Source of the DNA: JANMZR01 sp040385875
Lineage (GTDB): Bacteria; Bacteroidota; Bacteroidia; Cytophagales; Spirosomataceae
Length of the DNA stretch: 64,000 nt
NCBI GenBank assembly: GCA_040385875.1
Contig: JAZKGO010000155.1
Span: forward strand, 1-64,000
Direction: 5' to 3'
Shown piece after piece: positions 8,892 through 17,624 of the stretch; the first letter of the stretch is position 1, and the number at the start of each line of letters is the position of its first letter. The notes beneath the pieces are model-generated. The model was not told where the DNA came from. It saw only the letters and a list, made by a program, of their open reading frames with translations, and did no database searches. Position numbers and translations under genes: made by a program.

Positions 8892-9798
8892 TTATAAAAC
8901 CAGGACGTTGTTTTACCTCACTAAAAAGCTCGCCAATATACAGTCCAATTATGCCCAAAATAATTAATTGCAAGCCCCCAAAAAATATAATCAGCATAAT
9001 CATTGAACTCCAACCAGACACTGCAATGCCCGTAACTGCACAATAAATAATAAAAGGAATATAAAAAAGTGATAAAAAAGTAAAAGCAGCTCCTAAATAA
9101 ATGGCGAAATAGAGTGGTTTTACGCTAAATGAGATAATTCCGGTTAGGGCTAGTTTTACCAAACCCGAAAACGTATAACTCGTTTCACCCGCCTCACGCT
9201 TGTTGGGTATATAAACTACTGAAGTATTTTTAAAGCCAACCCATTTGACCATACCTCTCCAAAAAATATCCTTTTCTTTTAAATTGGCCACAACATCAAC
9301 TACTTTTCGATCCAACAATCGAAAGTCAGATACACCATATTCAATATTCGTATCTGATAAAAAGCTGATTACTTTATGGAAAATTTTGGAGGTGATACGT
9401 TTAATAAAAGGCAAGCTTTTATCCTCCTCTCTGAGTGTATATACCATTTTATTTCCCTTTTCCCACTCTTTAATAATGATAGGAATGAGCTCTATTGGGT
9501 GTTGCAAATCACAATCTAAACTTATTGCACAATCCCCTGTGCACTTTAATAGGCCTGCTTTCAAGGCATTTCTTTGACCAAAATTTCTTGAAAAATGAAT
9601 GTAAAAAACATTCTTATATTGATTGGCTACTTCCTTAATTTTTTCAAAAGTATGATCGCTACTTCCATCATTAATAAAAATGATTTCAAATTCATAATGA
9701 TTCAAATTTTCCGCAATACATTTATTAATGAGTTCAACTATTTTATGAATATTACCCTCCTCATTGAATGAAGGGATAATAAATGATATTTTTGACAT
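8872..9798 (-). CDS. GT2 glycosyltransferase, polyprenyl-phosphate-sugar synthase type
   Basis: 308 residues. The GT-A catalytic domain (about 1-210) has the nucleotide-sugar site FIPSFNEEGN, FINDGSSDHT and the metal-binding SLDCDLQHP; the HFSRNFGQRNALKAGL stretch is typical of DPM1/GtrB/ArnC-like enzymes. Two transmembrane helices follow (about 225-255 and 263-288), as in GtrB, which transfers a sugar from UDP- or GDP-sugar to undecaprenyl phosphate on the cytoplasmic face. The identity of the sugar cannot be read from sequence. It forms an operon with the overlapping downstream membrane protein and both are inserted, reversed, between lptE and secG. Confidence 0.9.
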   Translation of the reverse strand: MSKISFIIPSFNEEGNIHKIVELINKCIAENLNHYEFEIIFINDGSSDHTFEKIKEVANQYKNVFYIHFSRNFGQRNALKAGLLKCTGDCAISLDCDLQHPIELIPIIIKEWEKGNKMVYTLREEDKSLPFIKRITSKIFHKVISFLSDTNIEYGVSDFRLLDRKVVDVVANLKEKDIFWRGMVKWVGFKNTSVVYIPNKREAGETSYTFSGLVKLALTGIISFSVKPLYFAIYLGAAFTFLSLFYIPFIIYCAVTGIAVSGWSSMIMLIIFFGGLQLIILGIIGLYIGELFSEVKQRPGFIIDETNI

Positions 9799-9899
9799 AT
9801 ACCCAAAGTCGTTAATTTCAATTTTACTGCAAGTTAGTAATTGAATCTATTAAAATAATAATTAATCTATATCCAGTACTATTTTTGCTTAAAATTTAT

Positions 9900-9907
9900 T
9901 AATTTTG
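9900..9907 (+). promoter_or_regulatory. Putative -7 element for secG
   Basis: TAATTTTG fits the Bacteroidota -7 consensus TAnnTTTG, 35 bp before the secG start. The only nearby TTG (9885-9887) is 12 bp away, too close for a standard -33 element, so only half of the promoter is supported. Confidence 0.4.
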
Positions 9908-9942
9908 CAAACATTTTAAAAAAACAACAAAAATTTAAGATA

Positions 9943-10299
9943 ATGTTTACAACAATAATTATAATTGCAATGGTCATCTCGGTACTTTTGATGATAATTG
10001 TTTTGATTCAAAATCCAAAAGGTGGTGGCTTATCAAGTGAATTTGGTGGCTCAAGCTCAAGCCAAATGTTTGGTGTAAAAAAAACCGGTGATTTATTAGA
10101 GCAACTGACTTGGGGTTTTGCAACGGCTATCGTGATTATCTCATTGGTATCCAGATTTATGCTTGATGGCAATAGTGCTGAAGGTTTCAAAAGTATCAAT
10201 GCGGATAAAGCAGCAACTAAAACGTTACCGAGTGCACCAACAACAGTACCGGCACCAACTAGTGCACCTACTCCGGCTCCAGCACCCACAACAAAATAA
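9943..10299 (+). CDS. secG: Preprotein translocase subunit SecG
   Basis: 118 residues. SecG assists SecYE/SecA protein export in the inner membrane. Two transmembrane helices (about 3-22 and 53-75) flank the conserved loop LIQNPKGGGLSSEFGG, with SSSQMFGVKKTGDLLEQLTW following. The tail after residue about 85 is an unusual low-complexity Pro/Ala/Thr extension (APTSAPTPAPAPTTK) not needed for the fold. A terminator follows, so it is probably monocistronic or shares a promoter only from its own leader. Confidence 0.95.
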   Translation: MFTTIIIIAMVISVLLMIIVLIQNPKGGGLSSEFGGSSSSQMFGVKKTGDLLEQLTWGFATAIVIISLVSRFMLDGNSAEGFKSINADKAATKTLPSAPTTVPAPTSAPTPAPAPTTK

Positions 10300-10367
10300 A
10301 CGACTTCTGAGAAAACTTAGAATTATTTAATAGAATTTCATTAGTCGGCTATCTTAAAAAATATGAC

Positions 10368-10399
10368 AAAAATGCCGAGTTTTAGAATTCGGCATTTTT
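10368..10399 (+). terminator. Intrinsic terminator after secG
   Basis: Perfect 11-bp arms (AAAAATGCCGA / TCGGCATTTTT) around a 10-nt loop, ending in a T-tract. It separates secG from the groES control region. Confidence 0.85.
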
Positions 10400-10429
10400 G
10401 GTTTATTCCACTTTAGCCTAATATTCACA

Positions 10430-10462
10430 AAACTGACACCATTCATGTTAATTTGTCAGTTT
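10430..10462. promoter_or_regulatory. Inverted repeat AAACTGACA-N15-TGTCAGTTT upstream of groES
   Basis: Perfect 9-bp arms at 10430-10438 and 10454-10462. It is not a CIRCE element (which has TTAGCACTC arms) and is not followed by Ts, so it reads as an activator or repressor site rather than a terminator. Its half-site TGTCAG also occurs upstream of miaB. Confidence 0.55.
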
Positions 10463-10469
10463 ATCAATC

Positions 10470-10485
10470 TTGGCATTTTTTATGT
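10470..10485 (+). promoter_or_regulatory. Possible sigma54-like (-24/-12) promoter for groESL
   Basis: TTGGCATTTTTTATGT carries the -24 TTGGCA box and, at the correct 10-bp distance, GT where consensus has GC. No TAnnTTTG element is seen between here and groES. A start about 12 bp downstream would give a roughly 40-nt leader. One of two invariant -12 bases is off-consensus, so this is a hypothesis. Confidence 0.35.
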
Positions 10486-10539
10486 AAGTACACATTATAA
10501 CAATTAAACATTTAAATATTTTTACAAATCCAAAAATCT

Positions 10540-10815
10540 ATGGCAATTAGTATTAAACCATTGGCAGACAGAGTGTTAGTAGAACCTGCTGCAGCAGAAG
10601 AAAAAACTTCATTCGGGATTATCATTCCTGATACTGCAAAAGAAAAACCACAAAGAGGTACTGTAATAGCAGTAGGTGCAGGCAAAAAAGATGAGCCAAT
10701 CACAGTAAAAGTGGGCGACACTGTATTATATGGCAAATATTCAGGCACTGAGCTTTCACACGAAGGTAAAGATTATTTAATCATGCGTGAATCTGACATT
10801 TTCGCAATTCTTTAG
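10540..10815 (+). CDS. groES: Co-chaperonin GroES
   Basis: 91 residues, full length for the 10-kDa chaperonin. The N-terminal ISIKPLADRVLVEPAAAEEK, the mobile loop region KTSFGIIIPDTAKEKPQRG, and the VKVGDTVLYGKYSGTEL segment are characteristic. It caps the GroEL cavity as a heptamer in the cytosol. groEL follows after 111 bp on the same strand without a visible terminator, so the two are presumably one transcript. Confidence 0.97.
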   Translation: MAISIKPLADRVLVEPAAAEEKTSFGIIIPDTAKEKPQRGTVIAVGAGKKDEPITVKVGDTVLYGKYSGTELSHEGKDYLIMRESDIFAIL

Positions 10816-10926
10816 GTTAAGGATTAGGAATTAGTAGTTAGGGATTAGAAAAAAATCAGCCTTATTTTACTGGTTTCAATTTTACAAATTATTACTTTCA
10901 AAAAAACTTATTATTAATTTATAAAA

Positions 10927-12561
10927 ATGGCAAAGGAATTATTATTTGACTCTGAAGCAAGAGAAAAAATGAAAAGGGGTGTTGATACCCTAGCAAATGC
11001 AGTAAAAGTTACATTAGGACCGAAAGGCCGTAACGTAATTATTGATAAAAAATTCGGCTCACCAGTAATCACTAAAGATGGTGTGACTGTGGCTAAAGAA
11101 ATTGAATTGAAAGATCCTGTTGAGAACATGGGTGCTCAATTAGTAAAAGAAGTAGCATCAAAAACGGCTGACCAAGCGGGTGACGGTACCACAACTGCCA
11201 CTGTATTGGCTCAAGCTATTTATACAATTGGTTCAAAAAACGTAGCAGCTGGTGCAAACCCAATGGACTTGAAACGTGGTATTGAAAAAGCCGTTTCAAC
11301 TGTTGTAGCTAGCTTGCGTGCTCAATCAAAAACTGTTGAATCGTCACAAGAAATTGCTCAAGTAGCTACTATTTCGGCAAATAACGACTCAGAAATCGGT
11401 AAAATGATTGCTGATGCAATGGAAAAAGTGGGTCGTGAAGGTGTAATTACGGTTGAAGAAGCTCGTGGTACTGAAACTGAAGTGAAAACAGTAGAAGGTA
11501 TGCAGTTCGACAGAGGTTACCTTTCTCCCTATTTCGTTACCAATACTGAGAAAATGGAAGTTGAATTGGAAAAACCATTCATCTTGATTTCTGAGAAAAA
11601 AGTTTCTTCAATGAAAGAACTTTTACCAGTATTAGAAGGCGTTGCTCAAACTGGTCGTCCGTTGTTGATTATCGCAGAAGATGTTGACGGTGAGGCACTT
11701 GCTACATTAGTAGTAAACAAAATCAGAGGTGCTTTGAAAGTTGCAGCTGTTAAAGCTCCTGGCTTTGGCGATCGTAGAAAAGCAATGTTGGAAGATATAG
11801 CTGTATTGACTGGCGGTCAAGTAATTTCAGAAGAGCGTGGTTTCAAATTAGAAAACACAACGATTGAATTCTTGGGCCAAGCTGAAAAAATAATCATCGA
11901 CAAAGATAATTCAACAATTATCAACGGTATTGGCGAAAAAGCAGATATTGATGGTCGTGTAAACCAAATTAAATCACAAATCGAAAATACTACTTCTGAT
12001 TACGATCGTGAAAAATTACAAGAGCGTTTAGCGAAACTTTCTGGTGGTGTTGCCATTTTATACATTGGTGCAGCAACAGAAGTTGAAATGAAAGAGAAAA
12101 AAGACAGAGTTGATGATGCACTTCATGCTACACGTGCTGCTGTGGAAGAAGGCGTTGTTGCTGGTGGTGGTGTTGCATTTATCAGAGCAATTGAAAGCCT
12201 TGATAAATTGAAAGGCGACAATGAAGACCAAAACACAGGTATCGCAATTATTCGTCAAGCTATTGAATCACCATTGCGTACAATCGTTGCCAATGCTGGT
12301 GGCGAAGGCTCTGTGGTGGTAAACGAAGTAAAATCTGGAAAAGGAGATTATGGTTACAATGCTCGTGAAGACAAATATGAAAATATGCTTGCTTCAGGGA
12401 TTATCGACCCAACTAAAGTAACACGTTTGGCATTAGAAAACGCCGCTTCAATCGCTGGCTTATTGCTTACTACTGAATGTGTGATTTCTGATAAACCAGA
12501 ATCTGAGCCAGCAGGTGGTGGCCATAGCCATGGTGGCGGCGGAATGGGTGGAATGATGTAA
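10927..12561 (+). CDS. groEL: Chaperonin GroEL
   Basis: 544 residues, normal length. GroEL forms the ATP-driven double-ring folding chamber. The equatorial ATP motifs VTLGPKGRNVIIDKKFG and AGDGTTTATVLAQ, the apical MQFDRGYLSPYFVTNTEKME, and the C-terminal Gly/Met tail GGGGMGGMM are all present. It ends the groESL transcript at a strong hairpin. Codon choice differs slightly from neighbours (more GGT, CGT and CAA), as expected for a highly expressed gene. Confidence 0.98.
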   Translation: MAKELLFDSEAREKMKRGVDTLANAVKVTLGPKGRNVIIDKKFGSPVITKDGVTVAKEIELKDPVENMGAQLVKEVASKTADQAGDGTTTATVLAQAIYTIGSKNVAAGANPMDLKRGIEKAVSTVVASLRAQSKTVESSQEIAQVATISANNDSEIGKMIADAMEKVGREGVITVEEARGTETEVKTVEGMQFDRGYLSPYFVTNTEKMEVELEKPFILISEKKVSSMKELLPVLEGVAQTGRPLLIIAEDVDGEALATLVVNKIRGALKVAAVKAPGFGDRRKAMLEDIAVLTGGQVISEERGFKLENTTIEFLGQAEKIIIDKDNSTIINGIGEKADIDGRVNQIKSQIENTTSDYDREKLQERLAKLSGGVAILYIGAATEVEMKEKKDRVDDALHATRAAVEEGVVAGGGVAFIRAIESLDKLKGDNEDQNTGIAIIRQAIESPLRTIVANAGGEGSVVVNEVKSGKGDYGYNAREDKYENMLASGIIDPTKVTRLALENAASIAGLLLTTECVISDKPESEPAGGGHSHGGGGMGGMM

Positions 12562-12625
12562 TTCCAAACCAATCCTATAAAAGTAAATGGGACACATTTA
12601 ATTGTCCATTTAATAGTTTAACACT

Positions 12626-12664
12626 AAAAACTGCCTTACAATTTGTTTTAAGGCAGTTTTTTTT
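12626..12664 (+). terminator. Intrinsic terminator after groEL
   Basis: Perfect 13-bp arms (AAAAACTGCCTTA / TAAGGCAGTTTTT) with a 10-nt loop and a run of Ts. Confidence 0.9.
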
Positions 12665-12751
12665 GTTTATTTACAATATTTTGTTCGAAATATTGTTTAA
12701 TGATTTAAGTTTTCAACAAAGGAATTTTTTAATTCAACATAAATACTTTTT

Positions 12752-14335
12752 GTGGATAATTCAATTTCTTCAGGTTTGGAACCTTATGATGGCCCTTGGG
12801 AAGTTCCTGAAGTAAAACACTTTTTAAAACGTACAATGTTTGGTGCTAAGCCAAACGATATTAACTATTTCCAAAATCGCTCCTTTCAACAATCCCTTCA
12901 AGAGGTAATTAGGATTAATAATAATAGTGTTGGTGCTCCCATCAATACTTATTCGGAAAAAGAGATTGACCCCGATGTGGCCTATGGTGCCACCTGGGTG
13001 AATGCCCCTTTCAGCAACCGATTCAAATTTGACCGAATGTGGACCTCGATTCATTGGTGGACCAACCGTTTGATACATCAAGACCGATCCATTACTGAAA
13101 AAATGATTTTATTTTGGCATAACCATTTTGGTGTAGCCAATACTGGAAGTCAAGATCCTCGTACCAACTATCGTTACATTAATACGCTTCATGTTAATGC
13201 TTTAGGTAATTTCAAAAAAATGATAAAGGATATTACTGTCGATCCTTTAATGCTAAATTTTTTGAATGGCTTTCAAAATGAAGCAAGAGCACCTGACGAG
13301 AACTATGCTCGTGAATTGATGGAACTTTTCACATTGGGCAAAGGCCCTGAGTCAAAATATACTGAAGAAGACGTAAAAGCAGCGGCAAGAGTATTGACAG
13401 GCTTTCAGTTTGATTATAATAGGGGCTCAGCTGATTTTTTCAGCAGCAGACATGACATCGGCGACAAGACCTTTTCCAGTTTTTTTGGAAATAAAACCAT
13501 TAAAGCTTTTGGTGGAAATGAAGACTGGCCGACTGAAATATTCGGAATGATTGACATGATTTTTGAAAAAGAGGAAGTTTCGAAATTTCTATGTCGGAAA
13601 TTCTATCGCTTTTTTGTGAATTATGACATTACTGACGAAATAGAACAACAGGTCATTTTACCTCTTGCCCAAATATTTAGAAATAACAATTATGAAATAT
13701 TGCCAGTAATGAATGCCCTTTTTGGAAGCAAGCATTTTTTTGATTCTGAGAATACGGGTTCAATGATTAAAAGTCCGATTGATTTTTATATTGGGATGAT
13801 TCGGGAAATGGAACCTGACTTACCATCAGATATGAGAATCTATTCCTATTTTATGGAGGACAGTCGTAAGCTTTTATTCTACCTTCAGCAACACCTACCC
13901 GACCCTCCCAATGTGGCTGGCTGGCCTGCTTATTATCAAAACCCTATCTATGGCAGGTCGTGGATTAACTCGGAAACATTAAAAACCAGAGCCTCCTATG
14001 TTGAGGCATTTCTAGACAAAAATGCAAAACCAAGATACACATCAGTCATATTGGATTTGATAAAATATGCTGGTAAAATTGAAGGAGTTGAAGACCCTAA
14101 TCAATTGATAAATAAGGTATTAGAGAGAATGTTTTCGCTAAAACCTTCTCAAGAATACAAGAATCATTTGAAAAAAATATTGCTATCCAATCAGGAAAAC
14201 GACTATTATTGGACAAATGCATGGTTAGACTATAAGAGTAAACCTGATGACGAAAACTATAAAAATATCGTTGAAATAAGATTAAGGCAGTTTTTTAAAA
14301 GTATTATGCATATTGAAGAGTATAATTTGCATTGA
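12752..14335 (+). CDS. DUF1800 domain protein
   Basis: 527 residues. Matches the DUF1800 family: EVKHFLKRTMFGAKPNDINY near the start, MWTSIHWWTNRLIHQDRSIT, KMILFWHNHFGV, ENYARELMELFTLGKG and LPDPPNVAGWPAYY. Proteins of this family are nearly always encoded beside a DUF1501 partner, as here (47 bp downstream). The function is unknown; presumably extracytoplasmic, although no clear signal peptide is visible from the chosen GTG start at 12752, and no upstream in-frame ATG was found. The pair probably forms an operon with the following membrane protein. Confidence 0.88.
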   Translation: MDNSISSGLEPYDGPWEVPEVKHFLKRTMFGAKPNDINYFQNRSFQQSLQEVIRINNNSVGAPINTYSEKEIDPDVAYGATWVNAPFSNRFKFDRMWTSIHWWTNRLIHQDRSITEKMILFWHNHFGVANTGSQDPRTNYRYINTLHVNALGNFKKMIKDITVDPLMLNFLNGFQNEARAPDENYARELMELFTLGKGPESKYTEEDVKAAARVLTGFQFDYNRGSADFFSSRHDIGDKTFSSFFGNKTIKAFGGNEDWPTEIFGMIDMIFEKEEVSKFLCRKFYRFFVNYDITDEIEQQVILPLAQIFRNNNYEILPVMNALFGSKHFFDSENTGSMIKSPIDFYIGMIREMEPDLPSDMRIYSYFMEDSRKLLFYLQQHLPDPPNVAGWPAYYQNPIYGRSWINSETLKTRASYVEAFLDKNAKPRYTSVILDLIKYAGKIEGVEDPNQLINKVLERMFSLKPSQEYKNHLKKILLSNQENDYYWTNAWLDYKSKPDDENYKNIVEIRLRQFFKSIMHIEEYNLH

Positions 14336-14381
14336 TCAAACCAAGAACCAGATTAACATAAAGAGATAATAGAATATAATA

Positions 14382-16043
14382 ATGAAAAGAAGAAGCTTCC
14401 TTACTAAAACTGCACTCGGATTGGCCAGCCCTTTGGTTTCCAATGCTTTTGGAGGTTCTACAAAATTGTCATCCATTCTAAGTTCAGCCATAAGCACTGT
14501 TGATTTAGCTAATGACCACGTTTTAGTACTCATTCAGTTGGCTGGTGGAAACGATGGCCTCAATACAATATTACCATTAGAAACTTTCGGAAATTTATGG
14601 GCTGCCCGTAACTCAATCATTGTGCCTGACGACCGCTTTCTGGTATCAAAACTGTCGAAAAGAATTGCCTTTCACCCAGCTATAGAAGGGCTCAAAAACA
14701 TGTTTGACGATAGTAAATTGAGAATTGTGAACAGTGTTGGCTATCCTAATCCTGATTTTTCGCATTTTAAATCAACAGATATTTGGATGTCGGGCTCCAA
14801 TTCAAATGAAACATTACTCACTGGCTGGTTGGGGCGATATTTATCAGATGAATATTCAAATTACCCGAATAATTATCCTAACGTTAATTTTCCTGATCCT
14901 CCAGCAATAGTTACTACTTCCGTTTTACCCTTTTTATTACAGGGAGAATCGAGTAATTTTGGCGAAGTGGTTATTAATCCTTCTAATAACTATCAATTAT
15001 ACGACAATAAACTGCCTTTTATATCATCGGGGAAAGCTGCCAAAGAATTAGAGTTTTTAAGACAATCCGGAAGTTTGTCAAACCAATATTCATCCAAACT
15101 ATTTGAAAATTCGTCAAAAGTAAGCCAGCAAAAGCCCTATCCTGATACAGGTCTTGGTAGCCAATTAAAAAATATAGCTAATCTCATAGCGGGTGGGGTA
15201 AAAACAAAAATCTACATTGCATCCATGTCGGGTTTTGATACCCACGCCAATCAGGTTGACCGTGCTGAGCCATGGAAGGGAACACACGCTAATTTATTAA
15301 GAGAGCTATCGGAAGCAATTGTGGCCTTTCAGACTGATTTGAAATTTTTAGGAGTATCAAAAAGAGTGATTGGAGCAACCTTTTCTGAATTTGGAAGACG
15401 TGTTGGCAGCAATGCAAGTTTGGGATCTGACCATGGTGCGGCCGCACCCATGATTATCTTTGGTGAGCAGGCATTGGGGGGTGTTGCAGGTGATAACCCT
15501 ATGATTGAACAATATGCCAATCCGAATACCAATGTACCCATGCAGTTTGATTTTAGATCGGTGTTCTCCTCATTACTCAAAGACTGGTTCTGTGTAAACC
15601 AAAATACTTTGGAAAAAGTGTTTATGAAAAACTTCCAATACATTCCATTAGTAGCCAATTTAGACTGCTTAGGCATTACTGGCAATGAAGAAGTGGATGA
15701 GAATGATAATTTAGTCAACATTTATCGACCAGATATTAACTCAGGAACTCAAAAAATACTCTCCTCCGAAACTACATTAACGGATGGAAATCGGTTAATG
15801 GCCTATCCAAATTCTTTTCATAAAACGCTTAAACTAGAATTTGAATCTGAAGGAGGTCATTGTATATTACAGATATTCAACTCATTAGGCCAGCAAATTG
15901 CTGTAGTGAATGAAGGTAATTTTCAAAGAGGTTATTATAAAGCTGTATTTGATGGCCAAGATTTGCCAGACAGCCTCTATTATGTCAGATTCCAAAATAA
16001 ATCATTTCAAAAAGTATTGAATGTGGTAAAAGCCAGCAGATAA
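14382..16043 (+). CDS. DUF1501 protein with Tat signal and T9SS sorting tail
   Basis: 553 residues. The N-terminus MKRRSFLTKTALGLASPLVS is a twin-arginine (Tat) signal. The body (about 45-420) is the DUF1501 domain, distantly related to the alkaline phosphatase/sulfatase superfamily: VLIQLAGGNDGLNT, FSHFKSTDIWMSG, SGFDTHANQ and FSEFGRRVGSNASLGSDHGA. The last about 75 residues (MAYPNSFHKTLKLEF ... ILQIFNSLGQQIAVV ... YYVRFQNKSFQKVL) form a type A T9SS C-terminal domain, so the mature protein is predicted to fold in the cytoplasm, pass through Tat and then be secreted or surface-anchored by T9SS. It pairs with DUF1800. Confidence 0.88.
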   Translation: MKRRSFLTKTALGLASPLVSNAFGGSTKLSSILSSAISTVDLANDHVLVLIQLAGGNDGLNTILPLETFGNLWAARNSIIVPDDRFLVSKLSKRIAFHPAIEGLKNMFDDSKLRIVNSVGYPNPDFSHFKSTDIWMSGSNSNETLLTGWLGRYLSDEYSNYPNNYPNVNFPDPPAIVTTSVLPFLLQGESSNFGEVVINPSNNYQLYDNKLPFISSGKAAKELEFLRQSGSLSNQYSSKLFENSSKVSQQKPYPDTGLGSQLKNIANLIAGGVKTKIYIASMSGFDTHANQVDRAEPWKGTHANLLRELSEAIVAFQTDLKFLGVSKRVIGATFSEFGRRVGSNASLGSDHGAAAPMIIFGEQALGGVAGDNPMIEQYANPNTNVPMQFDFRSVFSSLLKDWFCVNQNTLEKVFMKNFQYIPLVANLDCLGITGNEEVDENDNLVNIYRPDINSGTQKILSSETTLTDGNRLMAYPNSFHKTLKLEFESEGGHCILQIFNSLGQQIAVVNEGNFQRGYYKAVFDGQDLPDSLYYVRFQNKSFQKVLNVVKASR

Positions 16044-16061
16044 TTGACACACAAAAGTTAA

Positions 16062-17624
16062 ATGAAATTCTCCCTTCAGAAATTTATATTTGTAATTGCC
16101 CTCCTCTTTTCCTTATATATAACTTTTAATCATCTACTCTTCTTTGGTTTATCATACGATGAATCCCTGTTTGTCAACGCCGCCATTGGGAAGGACGAAG
16201 TCACTTTTATTTCCAAACATTGGCATGGAATACCCATCATGGTAATGAAGTATATTGGAGCGCTAAAATCATGGTTATATATGCCAATTTTTAAGCTATT
16301 TGGCGTAAACATACTCAGCATAAGGCTTCCAATGGCACTTTTGATGTATCTTAACTTCTATCTAATTTTCTTGATAAGCCGTAAATATTTCAAAAAAGAA
16401 GTAGTATTTGCCTTAATTATTTTACTTTTTACAGATTTCACCTTCATTAATCTTCATAAAATTGACCATGGGCCCACAGCCATTGAAACATTTCTAAAAT
16501 TACTGTGCCTCTATTTTGTGGGCAAAAAAAGCAGTGTTCAAAATAGCCTGATTATTTTTTCGATTTTGCTTTTAGGTGTATTTAATAAATTAAATTTCAT
16601 TTGGTTTATCAATGCTTTATTTGGCACTTATATCCTCTTCTATTTTTCATTTGACAGTTTTAAAAGTATCAGCAATTTCAAAGAGAAACTATTTAACAAG
16701 CAGTTTCTTTTGTATTCAATTTTATTTATCCTACTGGTTTTATACTTTGTATTGATTCTCAAAACTCAAAATATAAGCCCCAACAAACCTTTTGATTTTA
16801 ATCAACTAATTGATCAAATGGAGTATCAGGTCAATTTGATGGTTTTCACCCTACTCAATTTGAGATATGAATATTTAGTGGGTTGGAGTTCTGATAGGCC
16901 TTTTACTTTTCTTACTGGTAAAGCAATTGTACTCATTGTTTTGATTGCGAATTTAATTTTGCTTTATACCGACAGAAAAAAAACAGACAAGTCTCATTTT
17001 CAGGTATTTGTACTCACATTATTTATTTCATTGCAATATTTTTTTACGAAAGAAGCTTCCAATATTTGGCACGTACTACTAATTTATCCTTTTATCCAAC
17101 TCGTTATTCTCAATACAATTTCAATTTTATCGGATAAATTCAAAGAAAACAATCAATTCATTTTAGGATCATTTACAACAATTTGGATAGTTTTCAATAT
17201 TTACACTTACTATAATTTTGAAAAAAAAGTGGATGAGAAATGCAATTATTGGCTATATGAACCCACTATTAATCAATTAGTTAGCTACACTCAAGAGCGT
17301 CCTGAAAGAAATATTGTTTCATTAGGATATGGCATTCATGCACAACTATTGGCCTTAGATAAAAAAGAAAAGAAATTCGCTGAAATAATTTTAGAAAGTG
17401 GACAAACTAGCTTTTCAGCTGAATCGGCGATTAGTAAAATAACCGATTTTGAAAATACAGTTTTAGTCGAAAATCTAAAATCAAATCTGAATGATAAAAG
17501 AGAAAACTATTGGGCAATTATTGATTACACAAAATCAAAAGGACTGAAAATGAGTCTTTTACATGAAATGAAGGATGGCTGTGGTATACCTATTTATAAT
17601 ATTTTCAAAATATCTGCTCCTTAA
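16062..17624 (+). CDS. GT-C-type membrane protein (glycosyltransferase family 39-like)
   Basis: 520 residues with about 10-11 transmembrane segments and a C-terminal periplasmic domain of about 110 residues. The first loop begins LSYDESLFVNAA, the Asp/Glu position used as catalytic base in PMT/ArnT-like GT-C enzymes, and the next helix has the ArnT-like SIRLPMALLMYLN. The family moves sugars from polyprenyl-phosphate donors to protein or lipid. Acceptor and sugar are unknown. It starts 18 bp after the DUF1501 gene, so it is probably transcribed with it. Its stop codon overlaps that of the convergent lolD (shared TTAA at 17621-17624). Confidence 0.7.
   Translation: MKFSLQKFIFVIALLFSLYITFNHLLFFGLSYDESLFVNAAIGKDEVTFISKHWHGIPIMVMKYIGALKSWLYMPIFKLFGVNILSIRLPMALLMYLNFYLIFLISRKYFKKEVVFALIILLFTDFTFINLHKIDHGPTAIETFLKLLCLYFVGKKSSVQNSLIIFSILLLGVFNKLNFIWFINALFGTYILFYFSFDSFKSISNFKEKLFNKQFLLYSILFILLVLYFVLILKTQNISPNKPFDFNQLIDQMEYQVNLMVFTLLNLRYEYLVGWSSDRPFTFLTGKAIVLIVLIANLILLYTDRKKTDKSHFQVFVLTLFISLQYFFTKEASNIWHVLLIYPFIQLVILNTISILSDKFKENNQFILGSFTTIWIVFNIYTYYNFEKKVDEKCNYWLYEPTINQLVSYTQERPERNIVSLGYGIHAQLLALDKKEKKFAEIILESGQTSFSAESAISKITDFENTVLVENLKSNLNDKRENYWAIIDYTKSKGLKMSLLHEMKDGCGIPIYNIFKISAP

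Noticed and set aside
9245..9577. 110-residue forward open frame inside the GT2 gene
   Set aside because: Antisense shadow; coding strand is unambiguous.
10820..10850. Short GGATTAG-like repeated words between groES and groEL
   Set aside because: Low-complexity AT-rich words with imperfect spacing; no clear function.
15329..15721. 130-residue reverse-strand open frame inside the DUF1501 gene
   Set aside because: Antisense shadow of a clearly coding region; no promoter or family pattern.
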